Shown here piece by piece: positions 35,819 to 44,271 of a stretch of DNA of 64,000 nucleotides (positions within the stretch are counted from its first letter, which is position 1; each line of letters begins with the position of its first letter). Made by a program: the position numbers and the translations under genes. The DNA is from Shewanella hanedai. Its GTDB lineage: Bacteria > Pseudomonadota > Gammaproteobacteria > Enterobacterales > Shewanellaceae. The stretch covers positions 1-64,000 of the forward strand of contig NZ_VKGK01000020.1 of NCBI RefSeq assembly GCF_007197645.1, in the 5' to 3' direction. The notes under the pieces are model-generated. The model was not told where the DNA came from. It searched no databases and saw nothing but the letters and a program-made list of their open reading frames with translations.

Positions 35819-37027
35819 ATGCACAACACGAGTCGTAAACTTGAATGTTTTAACCTAGCTTCAGATCTCATCAAACTGAGAAATACTGCCGCTTATCAGC
35901 AAATGAGAGTCGAGATAAATCGACGTAATAATCCCTTGAGTGGCGGAACCGATTGGGAAAAAGTACATCAATTAGCTGAGCAGATTTCATCGGGATTGGG
36001 AGCCGATTTACTGACCTCTGCTTATTTTGTTACCGCAGCCTCTAAGACCCGCGGTGTGAGTGGACTCGCCTCCGGTTTAGAGTTGATGTTGTCAGTGGTC
36101 TCTTATTCTGCTGAATTAACGCAGCTTCCCAATGAAAAAGTTGCCGAGATTATTAACTGGGCGGTCACCAAAGTGACGCCTGAAATAAAGAAGATGACCG
36201 TGACCTCGGATAATGTTCGCGATTGGTATCGCTGTGAATATTCATGTCAGAAGTTGTTTGAATTAATCACTCAAAAACAACCACAACACGTCCCAAATTT
36301 AGATGTGTTGGGATATTTGATCTTTGAAAAGATAGATCTGCTTGAAACGAACAAAGTCACTGTTCCTAATAACCTCACTAGTAGCCAAGTCACCCTTAAG
36401 GCGAAAGCGAGACGATGGCCCGTGTTGGCGATCAGCTCATTCATTCTGGTGTGTTGTGTCGCGAGTAGTTATTTAACGGTGATTTACCATGAGCAGGTGA
36501 GCGAAAGATTACCATTATGGCTCTATCAAGAGCCGGAGCTAATTCCTGAGGTTGAGCCCTCAGTCGCCCAGCGCATTGATGATGTGTTTAGTTTGCCGCA
36601 GCAAGCCCCTTTGGTGTCTATCTATCCTGAGCAAGTGAGTTTGCTGGTTGAGTTGGATAAAAATTATCAACGATTTGCTAATGCAAGAACCCTCTTGGCT
36701 AACTTAAGTTTGCTGGCTAAGGAGTTGCCGAGTAGTCGGGCCAAAGTTCAACAGGAGTCATTGGTGCTTGCCCAGTATGCCAGCAGCTTGTCTCCTATTT
36801 TAGGTCGAACTTACTACGTTGAGGATCTGTTAGAAGCGAAGGAGTATGTACGGGCTGAAATTGAGCTTGGTCAGTTAAATAATCATCTGAAGGCATTACT
36901 GATAAAGCGGACGCTATTGACTCAGCAGTTGAAAAACAACACGCCAATACAGACTGGTGCTGTTTTGCCACAAGTTGGTGCTCAACAAGCGACAAATGAG
37001 CGAGTCCCAGCAACAGAGGGTCACTAG
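35819..37027 (+). CDS. vasL: VasL-like T6SS protein (TssA-related, membrane-anchored)
   Basis: A 402-aa protein with an N-terminal ImpA-like region (NPLSGGTDWEKVHQLAEQIS), one membrane helix near residues 200-222 (WPVLAISSFILVCCVASSYL) and a C-terminal coiled VasL domain (VSLLVELDKNYQRFANARTL). This matches V. cholerae VasL, which occupies the same place after VasK. TssA-like proteins with a membrane anchor are thought to hold or stop the distal sheath end. ATG 35819 is preferred over the TTG at 35798. It is preceded by a terminator, so it may need its own promoter or read-through. Confidence 0.85.
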   Translation: MHNTSRKLECFNLASDLIKLRNTAAYQQMRVEINRRNNPLSGGTDWEKVHQLAEQISSGLGADLLTSAYFVTAASKTRGVSGLASGLELMLSVVSYSAELTQLPNEKVAEIINWAVTKVTPEIKKMTVTSDNVRDWYRCEYSCQKLFELITQKQPQHVPNLDVLGYLIFEKIDLLETNKVTVPNNLTSSQVTLKAKARRWPVLAISSFILVCCVASSYLTVIYHEQVSERLPLWLYQEPELIPEVEPSVAQRIDDVFSLPQQAPLVSIYPEQVSLLVELDKNYQRFANARTLLANLSLLAKELPSSRAKVQQESLVLAQYASSLSPILGRTYYVEDLLEAKEYVRAEIELGQLNNHLKALLIKRTLLTQQLKNNTPIQTGAVLPQVGAQQATNERVPATEGH

Positions 37028-37042
37028 GATATTTGGCACAGT

Positions 37043-37102
37043 GGGCCACTTATTGCTCGCTGGGCCATATGTTGCTCACCTTCGGGCCATATGTTGCCCA
37101 GA
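37043..37102 (+). repeat. Three tandem GGGCCA-TTGC repeats (possible IS21-type end remnant)
   Basis: Three units of about 19-22 bp follow one another directly after vasL: GGGCCACTTATTGCTCGCT, GGGCCATATGTTGCTCACC and GGGCCATATGTTGCCCAG. Repeated transposase-binding sites of this spacing are typical of IS21-family termini. No transposase gene is next to them, so this would be a solo end. A regulatory array for hcp is the alternative, since the repeats lie 130-190 bp upstream of its start. Confidence 0.6.
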
Positions 37103-37149
37103 TTGTTTACTCTCAAATAAAAAACTTTTAAAGTCAGTGTGTTACGTTT

Positions 37150-37165
37150 TGGCATGATAACTGCT
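37150..37165 (+). promoter_or_regulatory. Sigma-54 promoter of hcp
   Basis: TGGCATGATAACTGCT matches the sigma-54 consensus TGGCACGNNNNTTGCW with the required GG-N10-GC spacing, differing at only two positions. It lies 70 bp upstream of the hcp start. With a VasH-type activator encoded in the same cluster this is a well-supported promoter. Confidence 0.85.
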
Positions 37166-37234
37166 AGTTCATATTTAGGTTTACGAATAAACCCATTTAA
37201 CTTTACTAATTCGACTATTTAAAAGGAATTTCCC

Positions 37235-37753
37235 ATGCCAACACCTTGTTTTATTTCAATCACAGGTCAAACCCAAGGACACATCACAGCAGGCGCATTC
37301 ACTGCTGATTCTGTCGGTGATATTTTTATTGAAGGCCATGAAGATGAGATGATGGTCCAAGAGTTTGATCATATTGTTACCGTCCCTACTGATCCGCAAT
37401 CGGGTCAACCTTCAGGTCAGCGTGTGCATAAGCCATTTAAGTTTACCGTGGCGTTAAACAAAGCTGTGCCTTTGATGTACAACTCTTTGGCATCAGGTGA
37501 GAAAATCACTGAAGTGGAACTTAAGTGGTACCGCACATCAATTGAAGGCAAGCAGGAGCATTACTTCACCACTAAGCTCGAAGGCGCAACGATCATCGAT
37601 ATCCAGTGCCATATGCCACATTGTCAAGATCCAAGCAAAGGCGATTTTACGCAGCTGCTGACGGTTTCAATGGCGTACCGTAAGATTGATTGGGACCATG
37701 TGACGGCGGGTACGTCAGGTTCTGATGATTGGCGTAAGCCTGTTGCAGCGTAA
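37235..37753 (+). CDS. hcp: T6SS tube protein Hcp (TssD)
   Basis: A 172-aa Hcp of the V. cholerae type: MPTPCFISITGQTQGHITAG, then FIEGHEDEMMVQEFDHIV, HKPFKFTVALNKAVPL and a LLTVSMAYRKIDW ending with Trp-rich tail. Hexamers stack into the tube propelled by the sheath and can carry effectors in their lumen. AAAAGGAA lies before the ATG. Transcription is predicted from the sigma-54 promoter at 37150. Confidence 0.97.
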   Translation: MPTPCFISITGQTQGHITAGAFTADSVGDIFIEGHEDEMMVQEFDHIVTVPTDPQSGQPSGQRVHKPFKFTVALNKAVPLMYNSLASGEKITEVELKWYRTSIEGKQEHYFTTKLEGATIIDIQCHMPHCQDPSKGDFTQLLTVSMAYRKIDWDHVTAGTSGSDDWRKPVAA

Positions 37754-37789
37754 AGAGTTTAACAACTCGTAATATGTTGTAAATCATAC

Positions 37790-37819
37790 AAGCGGGGGGC
37801 TGCTCAAAGTTCCCCGCTT
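37790..37819 (+). terminator. GC-rich stem-loop after hcp
   Basis: AAGCGGGG (37790-37797) pairs with CCCCGCTT (37812-37819) around a 14-nt loop, 37 bp after the hcp stop. There is no T-tract. Such a stem could protect the hcp message from 3' exonucleases or partly reduce read-through into vgrG, which would help explain high Hcp levels. Confidence 0.6.
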
Positions 37820-37876
37820 ACATTAAGGCTATAGCAACAGCCGAGTCGACTAATCAATAACGGTTTTATCAATAAA

Positions 37877-37924
37877 AAAATCATAGGTAAACACATTGAA
37901 TGGAATGTATTTCCCTATGATTTT
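37877..37924. repeat. Long imperfect inverted repeat upstream of vgrG
   Basis: AAAATCATAGG (37877-37887) pairs with CCTATGATTTT (37914-37924). Inside, AAA pairs with TTT and ACATT with AATGT after single mismatches, giving 19 pairs over 21 positions with a 6-nt loop. It sits 50 bp before vgrG. It may be a terminator-like structure (A-run left, T-run right), a protein site or a small palindromic element. Confidence 0.7.
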
Positions 37925-37974
37925 ACCTTCATTGGAATGATGGAGGTTAACCCCATTTAGATAAGGATATTGGC

Positions 37975-40023
37975 ATGGCGCTTTTAGGCTCCGGATTGCG
38001 GTTTCATTTTAAAGCGCAAAGCTTAGACTTAGACAGTTTTGACCTCCTCGATTTTCATTTTGTCGAGCGCTTATCAACTCCCTTTGAAGTGAAACTGAGT
38101 TTATTAAGTCGGCTTGATAACCTAACGCCTGAGGCGATTGTTGATCAAACGGGCTTAATGACTTGGACTCAAGATGACAGTGTCGAGCGCTGCGTACACG
38201 GTATCGTGAGCCAGTTCAGTAAAGGCGACAGTGGTCATCAGCATACCCAATATAACATTACCTTAGTCCCTGCCTTATCTCGTTTAAAGTTAAGAAAAAA
38301 CAGTCGAATCTTTCAACAGCAAAATGTACTTGTCATCATCTCGACCTTGTTAAATGAGATGGGGATCAGTGATTATGCGTTTAGTTGTGATGCGCGATTT
38401 GAGTCTGAAGTGCGTGAGTACTGTGTGCAATACAGTGAAACGGATTTTGAGTTTATCAGCCGCTTAGCTGCTGAAGTGGGACTGTTTTACTATTTTGAAC
38501 ACACCCAAGATGTGCATACGCTGATTTTTTGTGACAGCACCAGTAAGTTGAGCGCACTAAAAAGTCCGTTTCCCTATAATGCGCTTAGTGGTGGTGTGGC
38601 GGATAATGCCTTTGTAAATCAATTTAGTTACCAACATCAGATAAAGTCTGCCAGTGTCAGTTTAAAAGATTACAGCTTTAAGAAACCGCAATATAGCTTT
38701 TTACAAAGCAGCACAGGCCAAGAGCTTAAATTCCAGAAGCCAGATTATGAGCACTTTGATTACCCCGGCCGTTATAAAGACGACACCACAGGGGTTCCTA
38801 TTACTCAAGTGCGCCAAGAATACCTGCGTCGAGATGCTCAGGAAGCATCGGGTCAAAGTAATATCATGCAGGCGATATCAGGGTATAAATTCGATCTCAT
38901 CGATCATAACGATGCAGCGCTCAACCGTGACTGGATTCTAACCTCAGTTGAACACACGGGCGAACAAGGAGCGGCGGCAGAAGAGGCTAATACTCAAAAG
39001 CCAACTCGATACAACAATCAATTTCATGCCATTCCTGCCAGTAATCCTTGGCAGGCGGAGCCCAATAGCAAACCTTTGGTCACTGGCCCGCAGATGGCGA
39101 TGGTGGTTGGCCCCAAGAATGAAGAGATATTCTGCGATGAATTTGGCCGGGTAAAAGTACAATTTCCTTGGGATCGATACGGCGAGAGTAACGAGCTTTC
39201 TAGTTGCTGGATCCGAGTGAGCCAAGGCTGGGCTGGTGGACAATACGGCATGATGGCGGTGCCACGTATCGGTCATGAAGTCATCGTGAGTTTTTTGGAG
39301 GGGGATCCTGATCAACCGATTATTACTGGTCGCTCTTTTCATTCCACGAATGTTACCCCTTATATCTTGCCTAATCATAAAACGCGCACTGTGATTAAAA
39401 CGCAATCCCATAAAGCCGAAGGCTTTAATGAGTTACGTTTTGAAGATGAGGCCAGTCGTGAGCAAATATATGTTCATGGGCAGAAAGACATGGATGTTGT
39501 GATTAAGAATATTCACCGAGAAGAGATAGGGTTTGATCAACATATTACGGTTGATCATGACCAGTTTGAGTTAGTGAAACAGCATCGTCACACCACCATA
39601 GGTCAAGATGAGATTGCCCAAGTAGGGCGTGATCATCAACTTCTTGTGGGTCGTAACTTTGTTCACCGCGTTATTGGCATGGTGAAGCGCTATATCGGCG
39701 GCGGTATTATTACTCAAATAGATGGCGGGAGTCAGACGACCATTGCCGCCTCTGAAGAGAAGATTATTGGCGCGAACCAACAGATAAAAGTCGAAAATGA
39801 GAGTTATTTAAAGGCGAGTAAAATCGTGCTTGAGGCGGGCGAAGAGCTAACGATCAAGGGTCCTGGCGGCTTTATTAAGATTGACAGTGGCGGGGTGACT
39901 ATTTCTGGCAACAAGGTGAAGATTAATGAGGGCGGTTCTCCTGGAACAGGGACAGCGCCTAAAGCGGTTAAGCCTGAAGAGCCCATGAAACCTTCGATAC
40001 CTGAAACAGCGGATAGGCGTTAA
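37975..40023 (+). CDS. vgrG: T6SS spike protein VgrG (TssI)
   Basis: A 682-aa spike protein. The gp27-like part spans about 1-370 (with YCVQYSETDFEFISRLAAEV and GLFYYFEH), the gp5 OB-fold about 385-460 (DEFGRVKVQFPWDRYG, then SCWIRVSQGWAGG and GHEVIVSFLEGDPDQPIITG), and the beta-helix needle follows (DHDQFELVKQHRHTTIGQDE). It ends soon after ISGNKVKINEGG with a short Pro-rich tail and no extra effector domain. It caps the Hcp tube and receives the PAAR tip encoded next. Confidence 0.97.
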   Translation: MALLGSGLRFHFKAQSLDLDSFDLLDFHFVERLSTPFEVKLSLLSRLDNLTPEAIVDQTGLMTWTQDDSVERCVHGIVSQFSKGDSGHQHTQYNITLVPALSRLKLRKNSRIFQQQNVLVIISTLLNEMGISDYAFSCDARFESEVREYCVQYSETDFEFISRLAAEVGLFYYFEHTQDVHTLIFCDSTSKLSALKSPFPYNALSGGVADNAFVNQFSYQHQIKSASVSLKDYSFKKPQYSFLQSSTGQELKFQKPDYEHFDYPGRYKDDTTGVPITQVRQEYLRRDAQEASGQSNIMQAISGYKFDLIDHNDAALNRDWILTSVEHTGEQGAAAEEANTQKPTRYNNQFHAIPASNPWQAEPNSKPLVTGPQMAMVVGPKNEEIFCDEFGRVKVQFPWDRYGESNELSSCWIRVSQGWAGGQYGMMAVPRIGHEVIVSFLEGDPDQPIITGRSFHSTNVTPYILPNHKTRTVIKTQSHKAEGFNELRFEDEASREQIYVHGQKDMDVVIKNIHREEIGFDQHITVDHDQFELVKQHRHTTIGQDEIAQVGRDHQLLVGRNFVHRVIGMVKRYIGGGIITQIDGGSQTTIAASEEKIIGANQQIKVENESYLKASKIVLEAGEELTIKGPGGFIKIDSGGVTISGNKVKINEGGSPGTGTAPKAVKPEEPMKPSIPETADRR

Positions 40024-40032
40024 GGAACTCTT

Positions 40033-41415
40033 ATGCCAAAAGCGGCGCGTTTAGGGGATAGTTGTGCAGGGCATGGATGCTTCCCTGCAACGCCCATTGT
40101 GGCAGGCAGTGGTGATGTCAGTGTTAATGGCATGCCAGCTGCACGTCAAGGTGACACGGTGTTACTGCATGCTTGTCCTTGTCCACATATGCCCCATGGT
40201 ATTCACGGGCGTAGCATTTCTGCTGGTTCATCGAATGTATCTATAAATGGTAAACCGGCTTCTCGTGTCGGTGATGCCATTGGGTGTGGTGGTTCAGTTG
40301 CTGCTGGTTCTGGTGATGTGTTCATTGGTGATACGCCCTATAAGTCACCGACCCATAAGTGTGGTGAAAAGGCTGTTAAGGATAATACGCCATTATTGGC
40401 AATGGCGCCGATGCCGATTCTAGCTGCGATTAAGTGGGGAGAGCCTGCAAATCAGTTCATTACCTTTGACTCTGTTGTCACCACAGTTAAACAGCGAAAA
40501 GCACGTTACGAGGCACGTAAAAAACTGGTTAAATCCACTGCGGATCAGCCTCAAGTGAAGGCCGCCAGTGAAAGGTTGGCTTTTAATAATGACAGTATTC
40601 TCCGCGCGGAAGCTGCAGATTATGTCTACAGAGTCGATGAAAACTTGCGTGATCCTGAACAATACCCGCTGCCAGAAGCGCCAGTAGGGCTGGAGTTGCT
40701 TGATACCAAGACTATTCCTGGGTTAGAAAATGCAGTATTAATGGACAAGGAAACAGGCTTTGGTGCGGCGTTATTTAAATCAGAGATCAATGATGCCACC
40801 ATGCTCACCTATCGAGGCACCAATAACGGGGTAACAGGGTGGAAAGATTGGAGCACGAATGGTGCTCAAGGTGTTGGCAAGCAGACAATGCAGTATGATC
40901 AGGCAATGGAATTAGCCCTAGAGGTTAAACGTTCTTTAGGTAAAGAGATTGATATTGTTGGCCACTCCTTGGGGGGCGGACTGGCAGCCAGTGGAGTTGG
41001 GGTGACGGGCATTAAAGGTTATAGCTTTAATTCTGCGGGGTTACACCCAGAGACAGTTAAGCGTGCAGGTGGACTTAAAATAGAGAAAATCAGTCAATTA
41101 ATCCAGACTCAAGCGGTTGATGGTGAAGTACTTACTATGTTGCAAAGTAAACGAACTGCCATCGTCACAGGATTAGTTTCAGGAGTTGGAGGGGCGCTTG
41201 GAGGCAACGTAGGGGCTGGAATTGGCGCCCTCATTAGTGCTGGGTTGCTAAGTAAAGGAGACATGCCTGAGGCGCCGGGGAACATGCGTGCACTTGAAAG
41301 CATTGACGGTGGTAGCCCTGTCACCCGCCATTTAATGCCAGCTGTGATTGCCGGAATCGAAGCACAAAAGAAACAAGATATCAGCACGCTAACACAATAC
41401 CATTGGGGGCAATAA
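40033..41415 (+). CDS. PAAR-domain lipase effector of the T6SS
   Basis: A 460-aa fusion. Residues 1-115 are a PAAR tip (MPKAARLGDSCAGHGC start, repeated GSGDVSVNG/GSSNVSING motifs) that sharpens the VgrG spike. Residues about 150-460 are an alpha/beta hydrolase of the class-3 lipase/DUF2974 type: the nucleophile elbow is GHSLGGG with Ser312, after a MLTYRGTNN strand bearing the oxyanion region. A Gly/Ala-rich stretch (GLVSGVGGALGGNVGAGIGA, near 378-397) could insert in membranes. It is most likely a phospholipase toxin delivered on the spike. It lies 9 bp after vgrG and shares one base with the next gene, its presumed immunity partner. Confidence 0.88.
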   Translation: MPKAARLGDSCAGHGCFPATPIVAGSGDVSVNGMPAARQGDTVLLHACPCPHMPHGIHGRSISAGSSNVSINGKPASRVGDAIGCGGSVAAGSGDVFIGDTPYKSPTHKCGEKAVKDNTPLLAMAPMPILAAIKWGEPANQFITFDSVVTTVKQRKARYEARKKLVKSTADQPQVKAASERLAFNNDSILRAEAADYVYRVDENLRDPEQYPLPEAPVGLELLDTKTIPGLENAVLMDKETGFGAALFKSEINDATMLTYRGTNNGVTGWKDWSTNGAQGVGKQTMQYDQAMELALEVKRSLGKEIDIVGHSLGGGLAASGVGVTGIKGYSFNSAGLHPETVKRAGGLKIEKISQLIQTQAVDGEVLTMLQSKRTAIVTGLVSGVGGALGGNVGAGIGALISAGLLSKGDMPEAPGNMRALESIDGGSPVTRHLMPAVIAGIEAQKKQDISTLTQYHWGQ

Positions 41416-42233
41416 TGGCATTTAAACGAACATCTACCCTTGTATTATCGCTACTATTGGGCTTTTTGGTGGCTTGTGATTTTTTACCTAATGCTAGGGC
41501 TGGCGCTAATGGAGGCGCAAACATGAAAGCAGAACAATTTTTTGAACCAAAGATGGTGCAGTTACTAAAAAGTATCCAAAAAAACGATATTAGCACCGCC
41601 AAGCAGCTTATTGCAGAAGGTGTTGATCTTAATGTGTTAGGCGATGAGGATATCACGCCGTTGTTGTGGTTAATTACCCAAACAAATGACTTAAAAGCGA
41701 CACAACGGGCACTGGATTTGGGTGCAGACGCCAATTTTAAACAACCCAATGGTGATAATCCAGTCACCTTTGTGGCGCGTGATTATGCACCTGAATGGCT
41801 AAAAATGTTGCTTGCCGCGGGAGGCAACCCCAATTCTATTGATAGGAATGGAAAACCTGCAATGTTTAATGCAATAGGTGGTGAGAATTGGGGCAACATC
41901 AATACCCTATTGGAATATGGCGCCGATGTTAATCTTAAGGATCGCAGTGGTAAAAATAGTGCGCTGTACCCAACGTATATCATGAAGTATGAACTAGCCT
42001 ATTTTTTCTTACTTAAAGGCGCAGATCCCTATATTTACGATGATACTGGTTCAGATCTAGCGTGGAGTGTATATGAACCTCTTGAAGATGGCATCATCGC
42101 GCCCGATAGCATTAATTACCCCTGGGTGATGAAAATTAAGCAACACCTTATCGACCAAGGCGTTAAATTTCCGCCACCATCACCAAAAGAAGTGCGCGCG
42201 ATGTGGGAGAAGAATGGTAAGCCTGAACATTAA
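41415..42233 (+). CDS. Ankyrin-repeat lipoprotein, likely immunity to the PAAR-lipase
   Basis: A 272-aa lipoprotein: signal peptide with lipobox LVAC, lipidated Cys21 followed by Asp22. Asp at +2 is the classic retention signal that keeps lipoproteins in the inner membrane, facing the periplasm. The mature part contains ankyrin repeats (VQLLKSIQKNDISTAKQLIA, ALDLGADANFKQPNGDNPVT, LLEYGADVNLKDRSGKN). Ankyrin proteins are known cognate immunity factors of T6SS lipases. Coupling to the effector (TAATG overlap) supports this. It would bind the lipase in the periplasm at the membrane it attacks. Confidence 0.8.
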   Translation: MAFKRTSTLVLSLLLGFLVACDFLPNARAGANGGANMKAEQFFEPKMVQLLKSIQKNDISTAKQLIAEGVDLNVLGDEDITPLLWLITQTNDLKATQRALDLGADANFKQPNGDNPVTFVARDYAPEWLKMLLAAGGNPNSIDRNGKPAMFNAIGGENWGNINTLLEYGADVNLKDRSGKNSALYPTYIMKYELAYFFLLKGADPYIYDDTGSDLAWSVYEPLEDGIIAPDSINYPWVMKIKQHLIDQGVKFPPPSPKEVRAMWEKNGKPEH

Positions 42234-42325
42234 CGGCCACTGGGTATCGTTGATATCGGTCTGTTAAGTAGTCAGCACTCATGACGAGTGGCAAGGATAT
42301 TTATCGCGGCTAGGAGGCTGCAGAC

Positions 42326-43348
42326 ATGAGTGAAAATAGCAGCCTTGATGGATACCCTAAGCGTTATGATCTGTTTGAGATCTTAAGTACTCGTTCAAAT
42401 AAACAAGTATATTTACTGGTTGATGCTGCTTTTTATGAGGATTTTTGGGACTTTTGGTCTAGCTTTCAACCCAAAGCTCGTCAGTCATGGTGTTACCTAT
42501 TTCAGAATAGTGCTTATGATGAACTTAGATCTGAGTCTCCACTCTTAATCATTATTGAAGAGGGAGAGGCGGGGGAGACCTTGTATTACTGGTTACTCGA
42601 ACAACCGCAGCTTTTTAGCAAAGCGTGTATGTTGATTGAAAGTCTGCTTTCCCTTCATCAGTTACTCCATTTTTGGCATCAAAGAATCTCTGCCATGTAT
42701 CCCAATGGTGAATGCGACCTTCTCACTTGCTACTCATCGCCTTTACTGGCCTTATTTTGGCCAAGTTTATCCCCAAAGGAGCAAGCGGATTTTGTTGGTA
42801 TAGATAACCAGATCTATCTGCCAACGTGTTTACTGTTAAATGAAGCGCAGCGTTTAGATAATTCAGCCGAGATAGAGACAGGCTTTTCGTTACTGACGTG
42901 GGCGCAAATTGATGAAGATGGAACTGCAGATAATACCTTCAGTATTGATTCCCCTTACAGGTTAAGCGACAGCCAGTACGAGTTACTGACCAGAAGCCAA
43001 CGTCGCCATCGCATGGTTAACGATATCTTCCTGCGTCTTTCCCAATACTTTGCTTTTGTATTGGATATCAATCAGCTTTCAGCACTTTTTTTTAGCAGCA
43101 TTGAGATTGCTAAAGAGGCTTATCCAGATGAGGCTGAGTTCTCATTTGAAACGTTCGCTGTGTACCGATTCGTTTTAGACAATGATTATTTTGAAACAAG
43201 TGATTTTAAAGCACTGCAGCCTAAATATGACCTTCGAACAAGCATTCAGATGTTCAGCCAACTGAATCCCCCCATTTATGATAAGCCGTTTCAATCTAAA
43301 CAAGCGCTATGGATAACGAATGTAGAACAAGGAAGTGATGAGATATGA
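42326..43348 (+). CDS. DUF4123 T6SS adaptor protein (first of two)
   Basis: A 340-aa protein with a DUF4123-type N-terminal half: VYLLVDAAFYEDFWDFWSSF, then SWCYLFQNSAYDEL and SPLLIIIEE, followed by YYWLLEQP. DUF4123 proteins (Tap/TEC) are cytosolic chaperones that load effectors onto VgrG/PAAR tips and are not secreted. The C-terminal half (about 195-340) is helical and aromatic. GGAGG precedes the ATG. Its TGA overlaps the ATG of the next gene (ATGA), and that gene overlaps rhs in the same way, so the three form a tight unit. Confidence 0.75.
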   Translation: MSENSSLDGYPKRYDLFEILSTRSNKQVYLLVDAAFYEDFWDFWSSFQPKARQSWCYLFQNSAYDELRSESPLLIIIEEGEAGETLYYWLLEQPQLFSKACMLIESLLSLHQLLHFWHQRISAMYPNGECDLLTCYSSPLLALFWPSLSPKEQADFVGIDNQIYLPTCLLLNEAQRLDNSAEIETGFSLLTWAQIDEDGTADNTFSIDSPYRLSDSQYELLTRSQRRHRMVNDIFLRLSQYFAFVLDINQLSALFFSSIEIAKEAYPDEAEFSFETFAVYRFVLDNDYFETSDFKALQPKYDLRTSIQMFSQLNPPIYDKPFQSKQALWITNVEQGSDEI

Positions 43349-44271
43349 CGGCGAAAAAAAATAGTAACTTGCAGGTAGCGCCAATTGATTCTGCGCTGTG
43401 GTTAAGCTCCATTGCCGAAGGTGGGTGTTTTATTCTCGCGGAATCGGCGATTAATGATGAGGTGCCCTCTTTAGCTGAATCTATTAATGGCTTTCCCCTT
43501 GATTATTGCCGTCTTTATTGGGATGAAACGGGCCGGATACACGCTTCAATCTCTCCTTATCTCATTCACGTGACTGAAGATAATTGGCCACGTCTTAAAG
43601 ACAAAATATGCCAGCAACCCAATTGGGGTATAGGGATCCAACTTGAATGGTATATGAATGCCTATACGCCAGCTCAACAGCTCACAGAGTTATTGAGTCA
43701 CCTTAGGGAGTGGACCTGGTTAGAGGCTGAAAATGGAGAGTCTAGGTTATTACGACTTTCTGATTGGAGCGTATTGTCGACCTTGATGGAAGCCAGTACA
43801 GATAGCGAGGTATCGGCGATATTTGGACCGATAGCTAAATTTGTCTCTGTCGAGGGGGAACGCGTGAACTTGATGACCCGTTCGATAAAAGAAAAGTCTG
43901 ATATTACACCGCGTACGCCCCAAGTATTAAGCGAGCATCGATGGCAGGCGCTTAATCTCATGGAAGAAAGTGATCAGCATTTAGCCTACAAAGAGCACCT
44001 TAAGGAACATCATAAAGAGACCTTAAATTGGTCGGATGAATACTTTGATAACTTTGTGAGTCAACAGACCCGCAGCGCTAATGAGCAAGGTTTTACGAAT
44101 CGGCAAGACACGGTGAAGTTTTTGAGTTTATCGCTGATTTTTGGTGACACATTCGTGACGCAAGAGTGGGCGGGAAAAGTACTAAAAGCGAAACAAGAGG
44201 GCACAAAAACCAAGATGGAAAAGCTCTATCAAGCTGCCTTAGATGAACTGGATAAGGAAGTTTCAGTATGA
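43345..44271 (+). CDS. DUF4123 T6SS adaptor protein (second of two)
   Basis: A 308-aa protein with clearer DUF4123 features: CFILAESAINDEVPSLAESI, ISPYLIHVTEDNWP, QQPNWGIGIQLEW, SHLREWTWLE and LRLSDWSVLSTLM followed by IFGPIAKF. The C-terminal 100 residues are charged and helical (HLKEHHKETLNWSDEYFDNF). It directly precedes rhs and overlaps it by 4 bp, so it is the probable dedicated chaperone of the Rhs toxin. Confidence 0.82.
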   Translation: MTAKKNSNLQVAPIDSALWLSSIAEGGCFILAESAINDEVPSLAESINGFPLDYCRLYWDETGRIHASISPYLIHVTEDNWPRLKDKICQQPNWGIGIQLEWYMNAYTPAQQLTELLSHLREWTWLEAENGESRLLRLSDWSVLSTLMEASTDSEVSAIFGPIAKFVSVEGERVNLMTRSIKEKSDITPRTPQVLSEHRWQALNLMEESDQHLAYKEHLKEHHKETLNWSDEYFDNFVSQQTRSANEQGFTNRQDTVKFLSLSLIFGDTFVTQEWAGKVLKAKQEGTKTKMEKLYQAALDELDKEVSV

